Source: Williamsia serinedens | Lineage (GTDB): Bacteria > Actinomycetota > Actinomycetes > Mycobacteriales > Mycobacteriaceae | Assembly: GCF_024171725.1 (NCBI RefSeq) | Contig: NZ_JAMTCG010000007.1 | Coordinates: 305,895-369,894 of the forward strand | DNA length: 64,000 bases | Direction: 5' to 3' | Part shown: piece by piece, positions 9,138-15,876 of the stretch | Layout of the letters: every line of letters starts with the position of its first letter | How positions within the stretch are numbered: the first letter of the stretch is position 1 | Made by a program: the position numbers and the translations under genes | Notes under the pieces: generated by a model | What the model saw: only the letters and a program-made list of their open reading frames with translations | Databases searched by the model: none | Told to the model about the DNA's origin: nothing

Positions 9138-10589
9138 ATGACCACAATGGCACCGATCACCTCGACGGAGGAGACCGTGGACCCGCGGGACCCCATCCTG
9201 CGCCTGACCAACTTCTTCGACGAGGGCTCGATGTCGTTGCTGCACCCCCGCGACAAGTCGGGCGTGCAGGCGGCCGTCGGGCGGGTCAACGGCGTGCGCA
9301 CCATCTCGTACTGCACCGACGGCACCGTCATGGGCGGCGCCATGGGTGTGGTGGGGTGCGCGCACATCGTGAACGCGATCGACACCGCCATCGCCGAGCA
9401 GGCACCGGTCGTCGGCATCTGGCATTCCGGCGGAGCGCGCCTCGCCGAGGGCGTGGAGGCACTCCACGCCGTCGGCCAGGTCTTCGAGGCGATGGTCCGC
9501 GCGTCGGGCTACGTCCCGCAGATCTCGGTGGTCGTCGGCTTCGCGGCCGGCGGCGCGGCCTACGGGCCGGCCCTCACCGACATCGTCATCATGGCGCCGG
9601 CCGGCCGCGTGTTCGTCACCGGCCCGGACGTCGTCAAGAGCGTCACCGGTGAGCAGATCGACATGGAGTCGCTCGGCGGTCCGCTGACGCACGGCAAGAA
9701 GTCGGGCGTCAGCCACATCACCGCCGACTCCGAGCCGGACGCCCTGTGGCGTGCCCGACGTCTCGTCGCGACGTTCAGCCAGCAGGGTCACTTCAGCCGC
9801 CAGCGCGCCGAGGCCGGCGACACCGACCTCAAGGCCCTGCTGCCGGAGTCGAACCGTCGCGCCTACGACGTGCACCCGATCGTCGACGCCCTCCTCGACC
9901 GCGAGACGGCGGCCGACGGCGAGACCGAGATCTCCTCGTTCGAGGAGATCCAGGCCAAGTGGGCGCCGAACATCGTCGTCGGCTTCGGTCGCCTGTCGGG
10001 CCGCAGCGTCGGCGTGATCGCCAACAACCCGCTGCGGATGGGCGGGTGCCTCAACTCGGAGAGCGCCGAGAAGGCGTCGCGCTTCGTCCGGCTCTGTGAC
10101 GCGTTCGGCATCCCGCTGATCGTCCTGACCGACGTCCCGGGGTACCTGCCCGGTGTCGGCCAGGAGTGGAGCGGCGTCGTCCGTCGCGGCGCGAAGCTGC
10201 TGCACGCGTTCGCCGAGTGCACCGTCCCGCGCGTCACCCTGGTGACCCGCAAGATCTACGGCGGCGCCTACATCGCCATGAACTCGCGTGCGCTCGGCGC
10301 CACCGCGGTGTTCGCGTGGCCCGGCTCGGAGGTCGCCGTGATGGGCGCGAAGGCGGCCGTCGGCATCCTCCACAAGAAGGCGCTGGCCGCCGCGGCCGAC
10401 GACGAGCGCGAGGCTCTGCACGAGCGTCTCGCCGTCGAGCACGAGGCCATCGCCGGTGGCGTGGGTCGCGCGCAGTCGATCGGCGTCGTCGACGAGATCA
10501 TCGACCCGGCGAAGACCCGCAGCATCATCGCCGAGGCCCTGGCCTCGGCACCGGCTCGGCGCGGACGGCACAAGAACATCCCGCTGTGA
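9138..10589 (+). CDS. accD6: Acyl-CoA carboxylase beta (carboxyltransferase) subunit AccD6
   Basis: The carboxyltransferase half of an acyl-CoA carboxylase, expected to use biotin carried on an AccA-type alpha subunit encoded elsewhere to make malonyl-CoA for FabD. The 483-aa product has the two crotonase-like halves of the family: VVGIWHSGGARLAEG and VGFAAGGAAYGPAL in the N-terminal half, and VLTDVPGYLPGV and YGGAYIAMNS in the C-terminal half; the glycine-rich pairs form the oxyanion holes. ATG at 9138 follows AGGAGA by 4-5 nt. It is the last gene of the FAS-II operon, and a strong terminator follows 16 nt after its stop. Confidence 0.94.
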   Translation: MTTMAPITSTEETVDPRDPILRLTNFFDEGSMSLLHPRDKSGVQAAVGRVNGVRTISYCTDGTVMGGAMGVVGCAHIVNAIDTAIAEQAPVVGIWHSGGARLAEGVEALHAVGQVFEAMVRASGYVPQISVVVGFAAGGAAYGPALTDIVIMAPAGRVFVTGPDVVKSVTGEQIDMESLGGPLTHGKKSGVSHITADSEPDALWRARRLVATFSQQGHFSRQRAEAGDTDLKALLPESNRRAYDVHPIVDALLDRETAADGETEISSFEEIQAKWAPNIVVGFGRLSGRSVGVIANNPLRMGGCLNSESAEKASRFVRLCDAFGIPLIVLTDVPGYLPGVGQEWSGVVRRGAKLLHAFAECTVPRVTLVTRKIYGGAYIAMNSRALGATAVFAWPGSEVAVMGAKAAVGILHKKALAAAADDEREALHERLAVEHEAIAGGVGRAQSIGVVDEIIDPAKTRSIIAEALASAPARRGRHKNIPL

Positions 10590-10605
10590 CCGGTTGAGCA
10601 CGTGA

Positions 10606-10640
10606 GAAGGGCCCCGGACCACTGGTCCGGGGCCCTTCTT
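10606..10640 (+). terminator. Strong hairpin terminator after the FAS-II operon
   Basis: A perfect 15-bp inverted repeat (GAAGGGCCCCGGACC and its complement) is separated by only 3 nt (ACT) and followed by a short TT. It starts 16 nt after the accD6 stop. The stem is symmetric and could also stop transcription of the convergent DUF3145 gene, which ends at 10700. Confidence 0.85.
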
Positions 10641-10659
10641 CGTGGGGCAGGTCGGGAGG

Positions 10660-10716
10660 GCGTGGCGTCAGCCCATGCGCTGATCACCCCCGCGTGGCGT
10701 CAGCCCACGCGCTGAT
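10660..10716. repeat. 25-bp direct repeat at the 3' end of the DUF3145 gene
   Basis: Two copies, 10660-10684 and 10692-10716, differ at one base and are 32 bp apart. The second copy contains the last codons and TGA stop of the DUF3145 gene; the first is a duplicate just outside it, carrying another in-frame-looking stop. This looks like a small tandem duplication of a gene end. Confidence 0.85.
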
Positions 10717-11218
10717 GCAGCCAGGTGACCTCGGCGCCGGCGCCGCCGAGGCGGTAGGGCTCGAGGGCCTCGTCCCAGGCGGTGCCGAGGGCGGCGTCGA
10801 GACGCCCGGCGAGTCCGATCGCGTCGGGGGCGGCGTCGATCATGGAGCGCAACTGCATCTCGCCGACCACGACGTCTCCGTTGGCACTCATCGAGCCGCG
10901 CCACAGACCGAGACCCGGTACGTGGGAGTAGCGTTCGCCGTCGACCCCGTCGCTGGGGTTCTCGGTCACCTCGAACCGGAGCACGGGCCACTCCCGCAGC
11001 GCCGAGGCGAGGCGTGCGGCCGTCCCGACGGGCCCGGTCCAGTCGACGGTGGCACGTTGGAGCCCGCGACCGGCCTCCTGGGCCGACCACCGGAGATTCG
11101 CCCGGGCGTCGAGGGTCGACGACAGAGCCCATTCGACATGCGGGCAGAGTGCGGTGGGCGACGAGTGGATGTACACCACGCCCGTCGTCACGTCCGCGAA
11201 CTGTTCGAGTCTGCGCAC
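10700..11218 (-). CDS. DUF3145 family protein
   Basis: A conserved actinobacterial protein of unknown function (172 aa). I recognise the family from the segment TTGVVYIHSSPTALCPHVEW near the N-terminus. The GTG start at 11218 was chosen because GGAGG lies about 11 nt upstream and the product then begins just before this conserved block; the frame runs on to 11551 but overlaps the neighbouring gene. There is no signal peptide or membrane segment, and the composition suggests a soluble cytosolic protein. It is convergent with accD6 and shares the terminator region. Confidence 0.83.
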   Translation of the reverse strand: MRRLEQFADVTTGVVYIHSSPTALCPHVEWALSSTLDARANLRWSAQEAGRGLQRATVDWTGPVGTAARLASALREWPVLRFEVTENPSDGVDGERYSHVPGLGLWRGSMSANGDVVVGEMQLRSMIDAAPDAIGLAGRLDAALGTAWDEALEPYRLGGAGAEVTWLHQRVG

Positions 11219-11348
11219 CGGTTTCCCACCCTCCGTGGATTCGACGAGGATCGTCTTCCCCAACGACCTGGCGTCCACGTGGCGTACCCGTGCGGTGTCA
11301 TTGTGCCTCACGGTGCGGGTGTTGCGCCAGTGGTTCCTGTGTTCTGTG

Positions 11349-12164
11349 CTATGCGCGCAGCTCGGCGACGACGGCATCGGAGAACTCCGACCACAGCGGC
11401 TTGGCCCATGCGCCGAACGCGCGGTCGGTGAGCACGACGCACGCGGCGTCGAGATCGGGATCGGCCCACAGGAACGTCCCCGACTGGCCGAAGTGGCCGA
11501 CGGTGCGGGGCGAGTTCTGCGCCCCGGTCCAGTGCGGCGACTTCTCGCCACGGATCTCCGGACCCAGACCCCAGTCGTTCGGGCGGTGCTTGCCGTACCC
11601 GGGGACGAAACCCTCCAGTCCCGGGAAGTGCACGGTGGTCATCGACTCGTGGGTGGACCCCGCGAGCAACCGTGGTGCGAGCAACTCCCCGGCGAACCGG
11701 GCGAGGTCGGCCACCGAGGACGTCGCCCCGTGCCCGGCGGGGCCGTCGAGCGACGTCGCCGACATCGACAGCGGCCCGCACACCGCGTCACGCAGGTAGT
11801 CGGGGAACGGGATCCCCGTCGCCTCCTCGAGATGACGGGCGAGGACCGCGTACCCGGCGTTGGAGTAGATCCGCGTCTCCCCCACGCCGGCCTCGACCGT
11901 CTCGTCGTCGAACGCCAGACCCGAGGCGTGGGCGAGCAGGTGCTCGACGGTCGACCCCTCCGGACCCGCGGGGTCGGTCGGCGCGACGGCCTCCTCCTCG
12001 ATCGCGATCGCGACGGCGAACGCACTGAGCAGCTTCGTGACCGACGCGAGGGCGAAGCGGGCGTCGAGGTCGCCGTGGGTGGACACGAGCGACCCGTCGC
12101 CGGTCACCACCGCGGCGGCGACCGCGTCGACGGGCCAGTCGTCCAGGGAGTCGAGAGCGCTCAC
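11349..12164 (-). CDS. Beta-lactamase-fold serine hydrolase (class C/esterase type)
   Basis: A 271-aa serine hydrolase of the beta-lactamase/transpeptidase-like (PF00144) family. The three active-site motifs are visible: SVTK (S41 nucleophile, K44), YSN (Y100) and HFG (H224) in place of the KTG box. The SxxK-YxN-HxG combination is common in esterases and D-aminopeptidase-like members and rarer in true beta-lactamases. No signal peptide is visible, so it probably acts in the cytosol, on an unknown ester or peptide. ATG at 12164. A GATC-rich palindrome lies just upstream of the start. Confidence 0.85.
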   Translation of the reverse strand: MSALDSLDDWPVDAVAAAVVTGDGSLVSTHGDLDARFALASVTKLLSAFAVAIAIEEEAVAPTDPAGPEGSTVEHLLAHASGLAFDDETVEAGVGETRIYSNAGYAVLARHLEEATGIPFPDYLRDAVCGPLSMSATSLDGPAGHGATSSVADLARFAGELLAPRLLAGSTHESMTTVHFPGLEGFVPGYGKHRPNDWGLGPEIRGEKSPHWTGAQNSPRTVGHFGQSGTFLWADPDLDAACVVLTDRAFGAWAKPLWSEFSDAVVAELRA

Positions 12165-12174
12165 TCCCCCATCA

Positions 12175-12188
12175 GATCAGATCTGATC
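12175..12188. promoter_or_regulatory. Palindrome GATCAGATCTGATC 10 bp upstream of the serine hydrolase start
   Basis: A perfect 14-bp palindrome with three overlapping GATC units lies 11-24 nt upstream of the serine hydrolase ATG and 25 nt after the alcohol dehydrogenase stop. It covers the ribosome-binding region, so it could be an operator or a translation-masking hairpin. No T-run is present. Confidence 0.5.
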
Positions 12189-12212
12189 AGTGATGCTCCG
12201 CCGGCGGCGGGA

Positions 12213-13343
12213 TCAGTGGTCCTCGTCGGTGTAGCGGATGACGCCGCGGATGTTCCGACCCTCGAGCATGTCCTGGTAGCCCTCGTTGATCTGGTCGAGG
12301 CGGTACTGCCGCGTGATCATGTCGTCGATGTTGAGCTTGCCCAGCTTGTACATCGAGAGCAGCTGCGGGATGTCCAGCTTGGGGTTGGCGCCGCCGAAGA
12401 TGGTGCCCTGCAGTCGCTTCTGCAGCAGGGTGAGCATGGCGAGGTTGAGGGTGACGTCACTCTCCATCATGTTGCCCATGCCGGTGAGCACGCAGGTGCC
12501 GGCCTTGGCGGTGATCCCCATCCACAGGTCGACGTCCTTGCCGTGCACCTCGCCGACGGTGACGATCACCTTGTGCGCCATGTGACCCTGCGTCACCTCG
12601 GCGATCGTCATCGCCGCCTCCTCGACGGAGGCGAAGGTGTGCGTCGCGCCGAACTTCATGGCCTGCTCGCGCTTCCACTCCACCGGGTCGATCGCGAAGA
12701 CGTTGCGGGCACCGGCGATGATCGCGCCCTGCAGTGCCGCCGTGCCGACACCACCGACGCCCACGATCGCCACGTCCTCGCCGGGGCGGACGTCACCGCT
12801 GCGCGTCGAGGAGCCGTAGCCGGTCGGGATGCCGCAGCCGACGAGCGCGGCGACCTCGAACGGGATGTCCTTGTCGATCTTCACCGCCGACGCCTCGTGC
12901 ACCACCATGTACGGCGAGAAGGTGCCGAGCAGGGTCATCGGGTAGACGTTCTCCCCAGCCGGGGTCTGGATGCGGAAGGTGTTGTCCGACACCGCCTCCC
13001 CCTGCAGGAGCATGGCGCCGAAGTCGCACAGGTTGGCCAGGCCCGCCTTGCACGACGGACACTTGCCGCAGGACGGGATGAACGACAGCACGACGTGGTC
13101 GCCGACCTCGAAGTCGGTCACGCCCTCGCCGAGCTGTTCCACGACACCCGCGCCCTCGTGCCCGCCGAGGATGGGGAACCCGGCCATCGGGATGCCACCG
13201 GTCACCAGGTGGTGATCGGAGTGGCACATCCCGGCCGCCTCCATCCGGATCTTGATCTCGTGCGCCTTCGGGTCGCCGAGTTCGACCTCCTCGATCTGCC
13301 ACGGCGTGTTCGACTCCCGCAGCAGCGCGGCCTTGGTCCTCAT
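12213..13343 (-). CDS. NDMA-type zinc-dependent alcohol dehydrogenase
   Basis: An MDR-superfamily NAD-dependent dehydrogenase of 376 aa. Catalytic zinc ligands C40 and H62-E63 (GGHEGAG) and the structural zinc cluster CGKCPSC...C (C92, C95, C98, C106) are all present, as is the VGVGGVG nucleotide-binding turn. The sequence resembles the actinobacterial group that holds its nicotinamide cofactor tightly and is assayed with N,N-dimethyl-4-nitrosoaniline; M. tuberculosis AdhB is a likely relative. The ATG at 13343 follows GGAGG with normal spacing. A KstR-like box lies about 80 bp upstream, which suggests a link to sterol or related lipid catabolism. The physiological substrate is unknown. Confidence 0.9.
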   Translation of the reverse strand: MRTKAALLRESNTPWQIEEVELGDPKAHEIKIRMEAAGMCHSDHHLVTGGIPMAGFPILGGHEGAGVVEQLGEGVTDFEVGDHVVLSFIPSCGKCPSCKAGLANLCDFGAMLLQGEAVSDNTFRIQTPAGENVYPMTLLGTFSPYMVVHEASAVKIDKDIPFEVAALVGCGIPTGYGSSTRSGDVRPGEDVAIVGVGGVGTAALQGAIIAGARNVFAIDPVEWKREQAMKFGATHTFASVEEAAMTIAEVTQGHMAHKVIVTVGEVHGKDVDLWMGITAKAGTCVLTGMGNMMESDVTLNLAMLTLLQKRLQGTIFGGANPKLDIPQLLSMYKLGKLNIDDMITRQYRLDQINEGYQDMLEGRNIRGVIRYTDEDH

Positions 13344-13420
13344 CGCTTCCTCCATCACTCTCGACGCGTCTGCCCTCACAGCGCCGTCTGCCGGTGACAC
13401 TAGTCACGATCGACCGGAAA

Positions 13421-13434
13421 TGGAACGTGTTCTA
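13421..13434. promoter_or_regulatory. KstR-like box TGGAACGTGTTCTA
   Basis: The 14-mer matches TNNAACNNGTTNNA, the core I recall for the cholesterol-catabolism repressor KstR, and matches the fuller form TAGAACGTGTTCTA at 13 of 14 positions. It is about 78 bp upstream of the alcohol dehydrogenase start and also 79 bp upstream of the divergent small ORF. A second dyad, GTGAC-ACTA-GTCAC, is at 13394-13407. Confidence 0.55.
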
Positions 13435-13512
13435 CCTGGCGCGGCCGGGGTCGTGTCGGCGCCGTCCGTAGAATCGGACGCACTCGTCGCGGGCCGAGTC
13501 GCGAGGTGTGTC

Positions 13513-13707
13513 ATGGGTCCGCTGGTCGAACGTTTCCCGTCCCACTGCCCGCGCGGCCACCGCCTGGGGGCCCGTCGGATGCTCGTCGGGTGGGACAACC
13601 GCTGCGATCCACCACAGCGGATCTGGATCTGCATGCGGTGCAGCATTGTGATGCATCACCGCGACTACACCTGGCCCCTCACCGATCACCCCTCCGACCG
13701 GGCATGA
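13513..13707 (+). CDS. Small cysteine/histidine-rich protein, possible zinc ribbon
   Basis: A 64-aa product with paired metal-ligand-like residues: HCPRGH near the N-terminus, then CDPP and CMRC further on, followed by HH. The spacing suggests a one-zinc ribbon. ATG at 13513; there is no strong Shine-Dalgarno, and the frame is open further upstream, so the start is uncertain. It ends 4 nt before the diguanylate cyclase start and may be cotranscribed with it. I do not recognise a named family. Confidence 0.5.
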   Translation: MGPLVERFPSHCPRGHRLGARRMLVGWDNRCDPPQRIWICMRCSIVMHHRDYTWPLTDHPSDRA

Positions 13708-13711
13708 TGTC

Positions 13712-14947
13712 GTGGTGCACCCCGCTCGGACCGACCCGCCGCGCTCGTCGCGCGAGTCGTCCGACGTCGTCCCCCCGGTTCTGATCCCACCCCGCAACCG
13801 ACTTCGGCGTCCCCGGCGGGGATCGTCGCCACGCCGGGGCGGACCCCGCGACGGTGGGTTCGACCGGATGTGGCGTCGCTTCGACGGCCGCTCGGCCGCG
13901 GTGCTCCTCTCGACGGCCGGGTCGTTGCCGCTGCCGCTGTTCGCCATCCTCGACAGGAGTCTGACCCGCGAGGGCGGTCTCGTCCCGCTCGTCGCCGTGT
14001 GGGTGTTCACCGTCGTCGTCTTCACCACGACCTTCGTCGTCGGCCGACTCTCCGACCGCCTGTTCACCGTGTTCGGGCTCATCGGGATGGTCGGCATCGC
14101 CGTCGGCGCCTGGGCCGTCAGCGACCCGGTCAGCTCGGGTGTCGTGATGACCCTGCTCGGTGCCATCCCCGCCATCGCGGCGATGTCGTCGTCGCGGCGG
14201 GTCGTGATCATGTTCGCCGTGATCGCGATCATCTGCGCCGTTGTCGTCGCGTTCATGACGCCCTCGACGGTGGTCGGGATGCTGGTGCGGTCGGGATCCG
14301 GCGTGGCCAACGTCGTCATCCCGGTGTTCATCGTCTCGGCCCTGCGCAGCTCGCTCGAGGTGTCGATGCAGCGCTACGCCGTCCTCGGTGACACCGACCC
14401 CCTCACCGGCCTGCTCAACCGCCGGGGCTTCCTCGCCCGCAGCGGCGGTTTCCTCGGCGAGGTCGCCGACGCCCGGCAGCAGATCGGGTTCCTCCTGATC
14501 GACGTCGACCACTTCAAGGACATCAACGACCGACTCGGCCACGCCGCGGGCGACGCCGTCCTCGTCGACACCGTCCGCGCCATCCTCCGATCGGCCCCGC
14601 GCGGCAGCCTCATCGGCCGTTTCGGCGGCGAGGAGTTCGTGGTGTTGTGCTCGGTGCCCGGTCAGGCCGCGCTGAGCGACGCCGCCGAGACCATCCGGAC
14701 CACCGTGTCGGCGACGACCGCGGTCACGGTCAGCCTGGGCGGCGTGGCCGCGCCGCTGTCGGTGTCACGGACGGGCACCACGAACATCTCCGACGTCGTC
14801 GACCACCTCACCCATCTCGCGGACAGGTGGGTCTACGTCGCGAAGAGCGCAGGGCGCAACCGTGTGGTGTGCCTGTCGACGTCGCCGATCCACTACGTCG
14901 CCGGCGACGCGGAACCACCGCGCATGTTCGCCCCGACGCCCCGCTGA
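13712..14947 (+). CDS. Membrane-anchored diguanylate cyclase (GGDEF domain)
   Basis: Predicted to make cyclic di-GMP from two GTP. A basic, Arg/Pro-rich N-terminus of about 55 residues is followed by about five to six hydrophobic segments (residues about 60-215) and a cytosolic GGDEF domain (about 225-395). The active-site loop reads RFGGEEF, and upstream GDTDPLTGLLNRRGF and DVDHFKDIND are the expected family blocks, so catalysis looks intact. The allosteric RxxD site five residues before the loop is absent (RGSL instead), so product inhibition is probably weak. There is no EAL domain. Its place beside a polysaccharide locus makes surface-polymer control a plausible role. Confidence 0.9.
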   Translation: MVHPARTDPPRSSRESSDVVPPVLIPPRNRLRRPRRGSSPRRGGPRDGGFDRMWRRFDGRSAAVLLSTAGSLPLPLFAILDRSLTREGGLVPLVAVWVFTVVVFTTTFVVGRLSDRLFTVFGLIGMVGIAVGAWAVSDPVSSGVVMTLLGAIPAIAAMSSSRRVVIMFAVIAIICAVVVAFMTPSTVVGMLVRSGSGVANVVIPVFIVSALRSSLEVSMQRYAVLGDTDPLTGLLNRRGFLARSGGFLGEVADARQQIGFLLIDVDHFKDINDRLGHAAGDAVLVDTVRAILRSAPRGSLIGRFGGEEFVVLCSVPGQAALSDAAETIRTTVSATTAVTVSLGGVAAPLSVSRTGTTNISDVVDHLTHLADRWVYVAKSAGRNRVVCLSTSPIHYVAGDAEPPRMFAPTPR

Positions 14948-14954
14948 CGCCCCC

Positions 14955-15722
14955 TCAGGCCGCCGCCGCGGCCATCCCGACACGTTCGGCCATCAGGTCG
15001 ACCTCGCGACGCATGGCCGCGACGACGTCCGGCGCCGCGGTCCGGTCGAGGGTCTCGCGGTCCCACCACATGAGGCGCGTCCGATACCGCTCGTCGGGAT
15101 ACGACGTCGCCGGCACCGACTCGTCGATGCGCCCACCGCTGGAGGTCCACCGGCGCAGGGAATGGTCGGCCGACGTCGCCATCAGGTGCCGCGCCCCGGT
15201 CACGACCAGGATCGGCAGGGCCATCCGCGCGAGCAGATCCGCCGCCGCCGCGGGATCGTCGACGGCGGGGTCCACCCAGGCCGTCTTGGTCTCGACGATG
15301 CCGTCGTCGAGACGACTCCCGACCGCGCGGACCAGGTCGCCGCGACCGGGCGAGCCGTCCCACTCCCGCAGTGCGTGGGTCTCGTCGACGCGGCCGTAGG
15401 GGCCCTGCACGCGCAGGCCCCCGCGACAGACGTCCCCGTCGTCCACGATCGCGAAGAACACGGTGGTGTCCGCCCCGTCGACCACGGCGTCGTGGTCGAG
15501 TGCGGCCCCCACACCGTGCGCGCCGTACACCGCCCGCGCGCCGTCGAGGTACCGGCGCCACAGGACGGGGTCGCCGTCCGGCACGGCGACCGCGACGCGG
15601 GCTCCGGTGAGTGGGTCGTCGATGTCCACGCGGCCGGCGGATGCGAGCCGCGACCGCATGAGCGACGCCGTCGGCGGCATCGTGGTCGTCACCATGACGC
15701 ACCTCTTCTCGTCTATCGTCAC
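14955..15722 (-). CDS. Uncharacterised protein, possibly GNAT-like acyltransferase (Rv1356c-like position)
   Basis: A 255-aa soluble protein I cannot name with certainty. The central pattern (an acidic strand TVFFAIVDDGDVCRGGLRV, a later ETKTAWVDP strand, a helix rich in Ala and Leu, then GARHLMATSADHSLRRW and a YPDERYRTRLMW strand) resembles the layout of GNAT-fold N-acyl synthases such as the FeeM/LuxI group, but no decisive motif is visible. It is divergent from the ThiF/nitroreductase gene and convergent with the GGDEF gene. In M. tuberculosis an uncharacterised gene (Rv1356c) sits next to the ThiF/nitroreductase gene Rv1355c and near Rv1354c (GGDEF/EAL), so it may be the equivalent. Confidence 0.6.
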   Translation of the reverse strand: MTIDEKRCVMVTTTMPPTASLMRSRLASAGRVDIDDPLTGARVAVAVPDGDPVLWRRYLDGARAVYGAHGVGAALDHDAVVDGADTTVFFAIVDDGDVCRGGLRVQGPYGRVDETHALREWDGSPGRGDLVRAVGSRLDDGIVETKTAWVDPAVDDPAAAADLLARMALPILVVTGARHLMATSADHSLRRWTSSGGRIDESVPATSYPDERYRTRLMWWDRETLDRTAAPDVVAAMRREVDLMAERVGMAAAAA

Positions 15723-15785
15723 AATTGCTGCCAGATGGACGGAATCGGTGATCGCTCATTCAAAGTCGTTGATCGCGAACTGAAT

Positions 15786-15797
15786 TCACGATCGTGA
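15786..15797. promoter_or_regulatory. Palindrome TCACGATCGTGA in the divergent promoter region
   Basis: A perfect 12-bp palindrome in the 154-bp gap between the GNAT-like gene and the ThiF/nitroreductase gene, about 80 nt upstream of the latter. Several more GATCG-containing half-sites surround it (15749-15800). It is a plausible shared operator. Confidence 0.4.
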
Positions 15798-15876
15798 TCG
15801 AGATACGACAACGCGAAGTCGTTCCCCGACACCCCCCACCACCATTTAACGAACAGTGGACGGAAGAGGCAATCTC

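Noticed and set aside
11349-12164. Class C beta-lactamase giving drug resistance
   Set aside because: The third motif is HFG instead of KTG and there is no signal peptide, so an esterase or peptidase is more likely.
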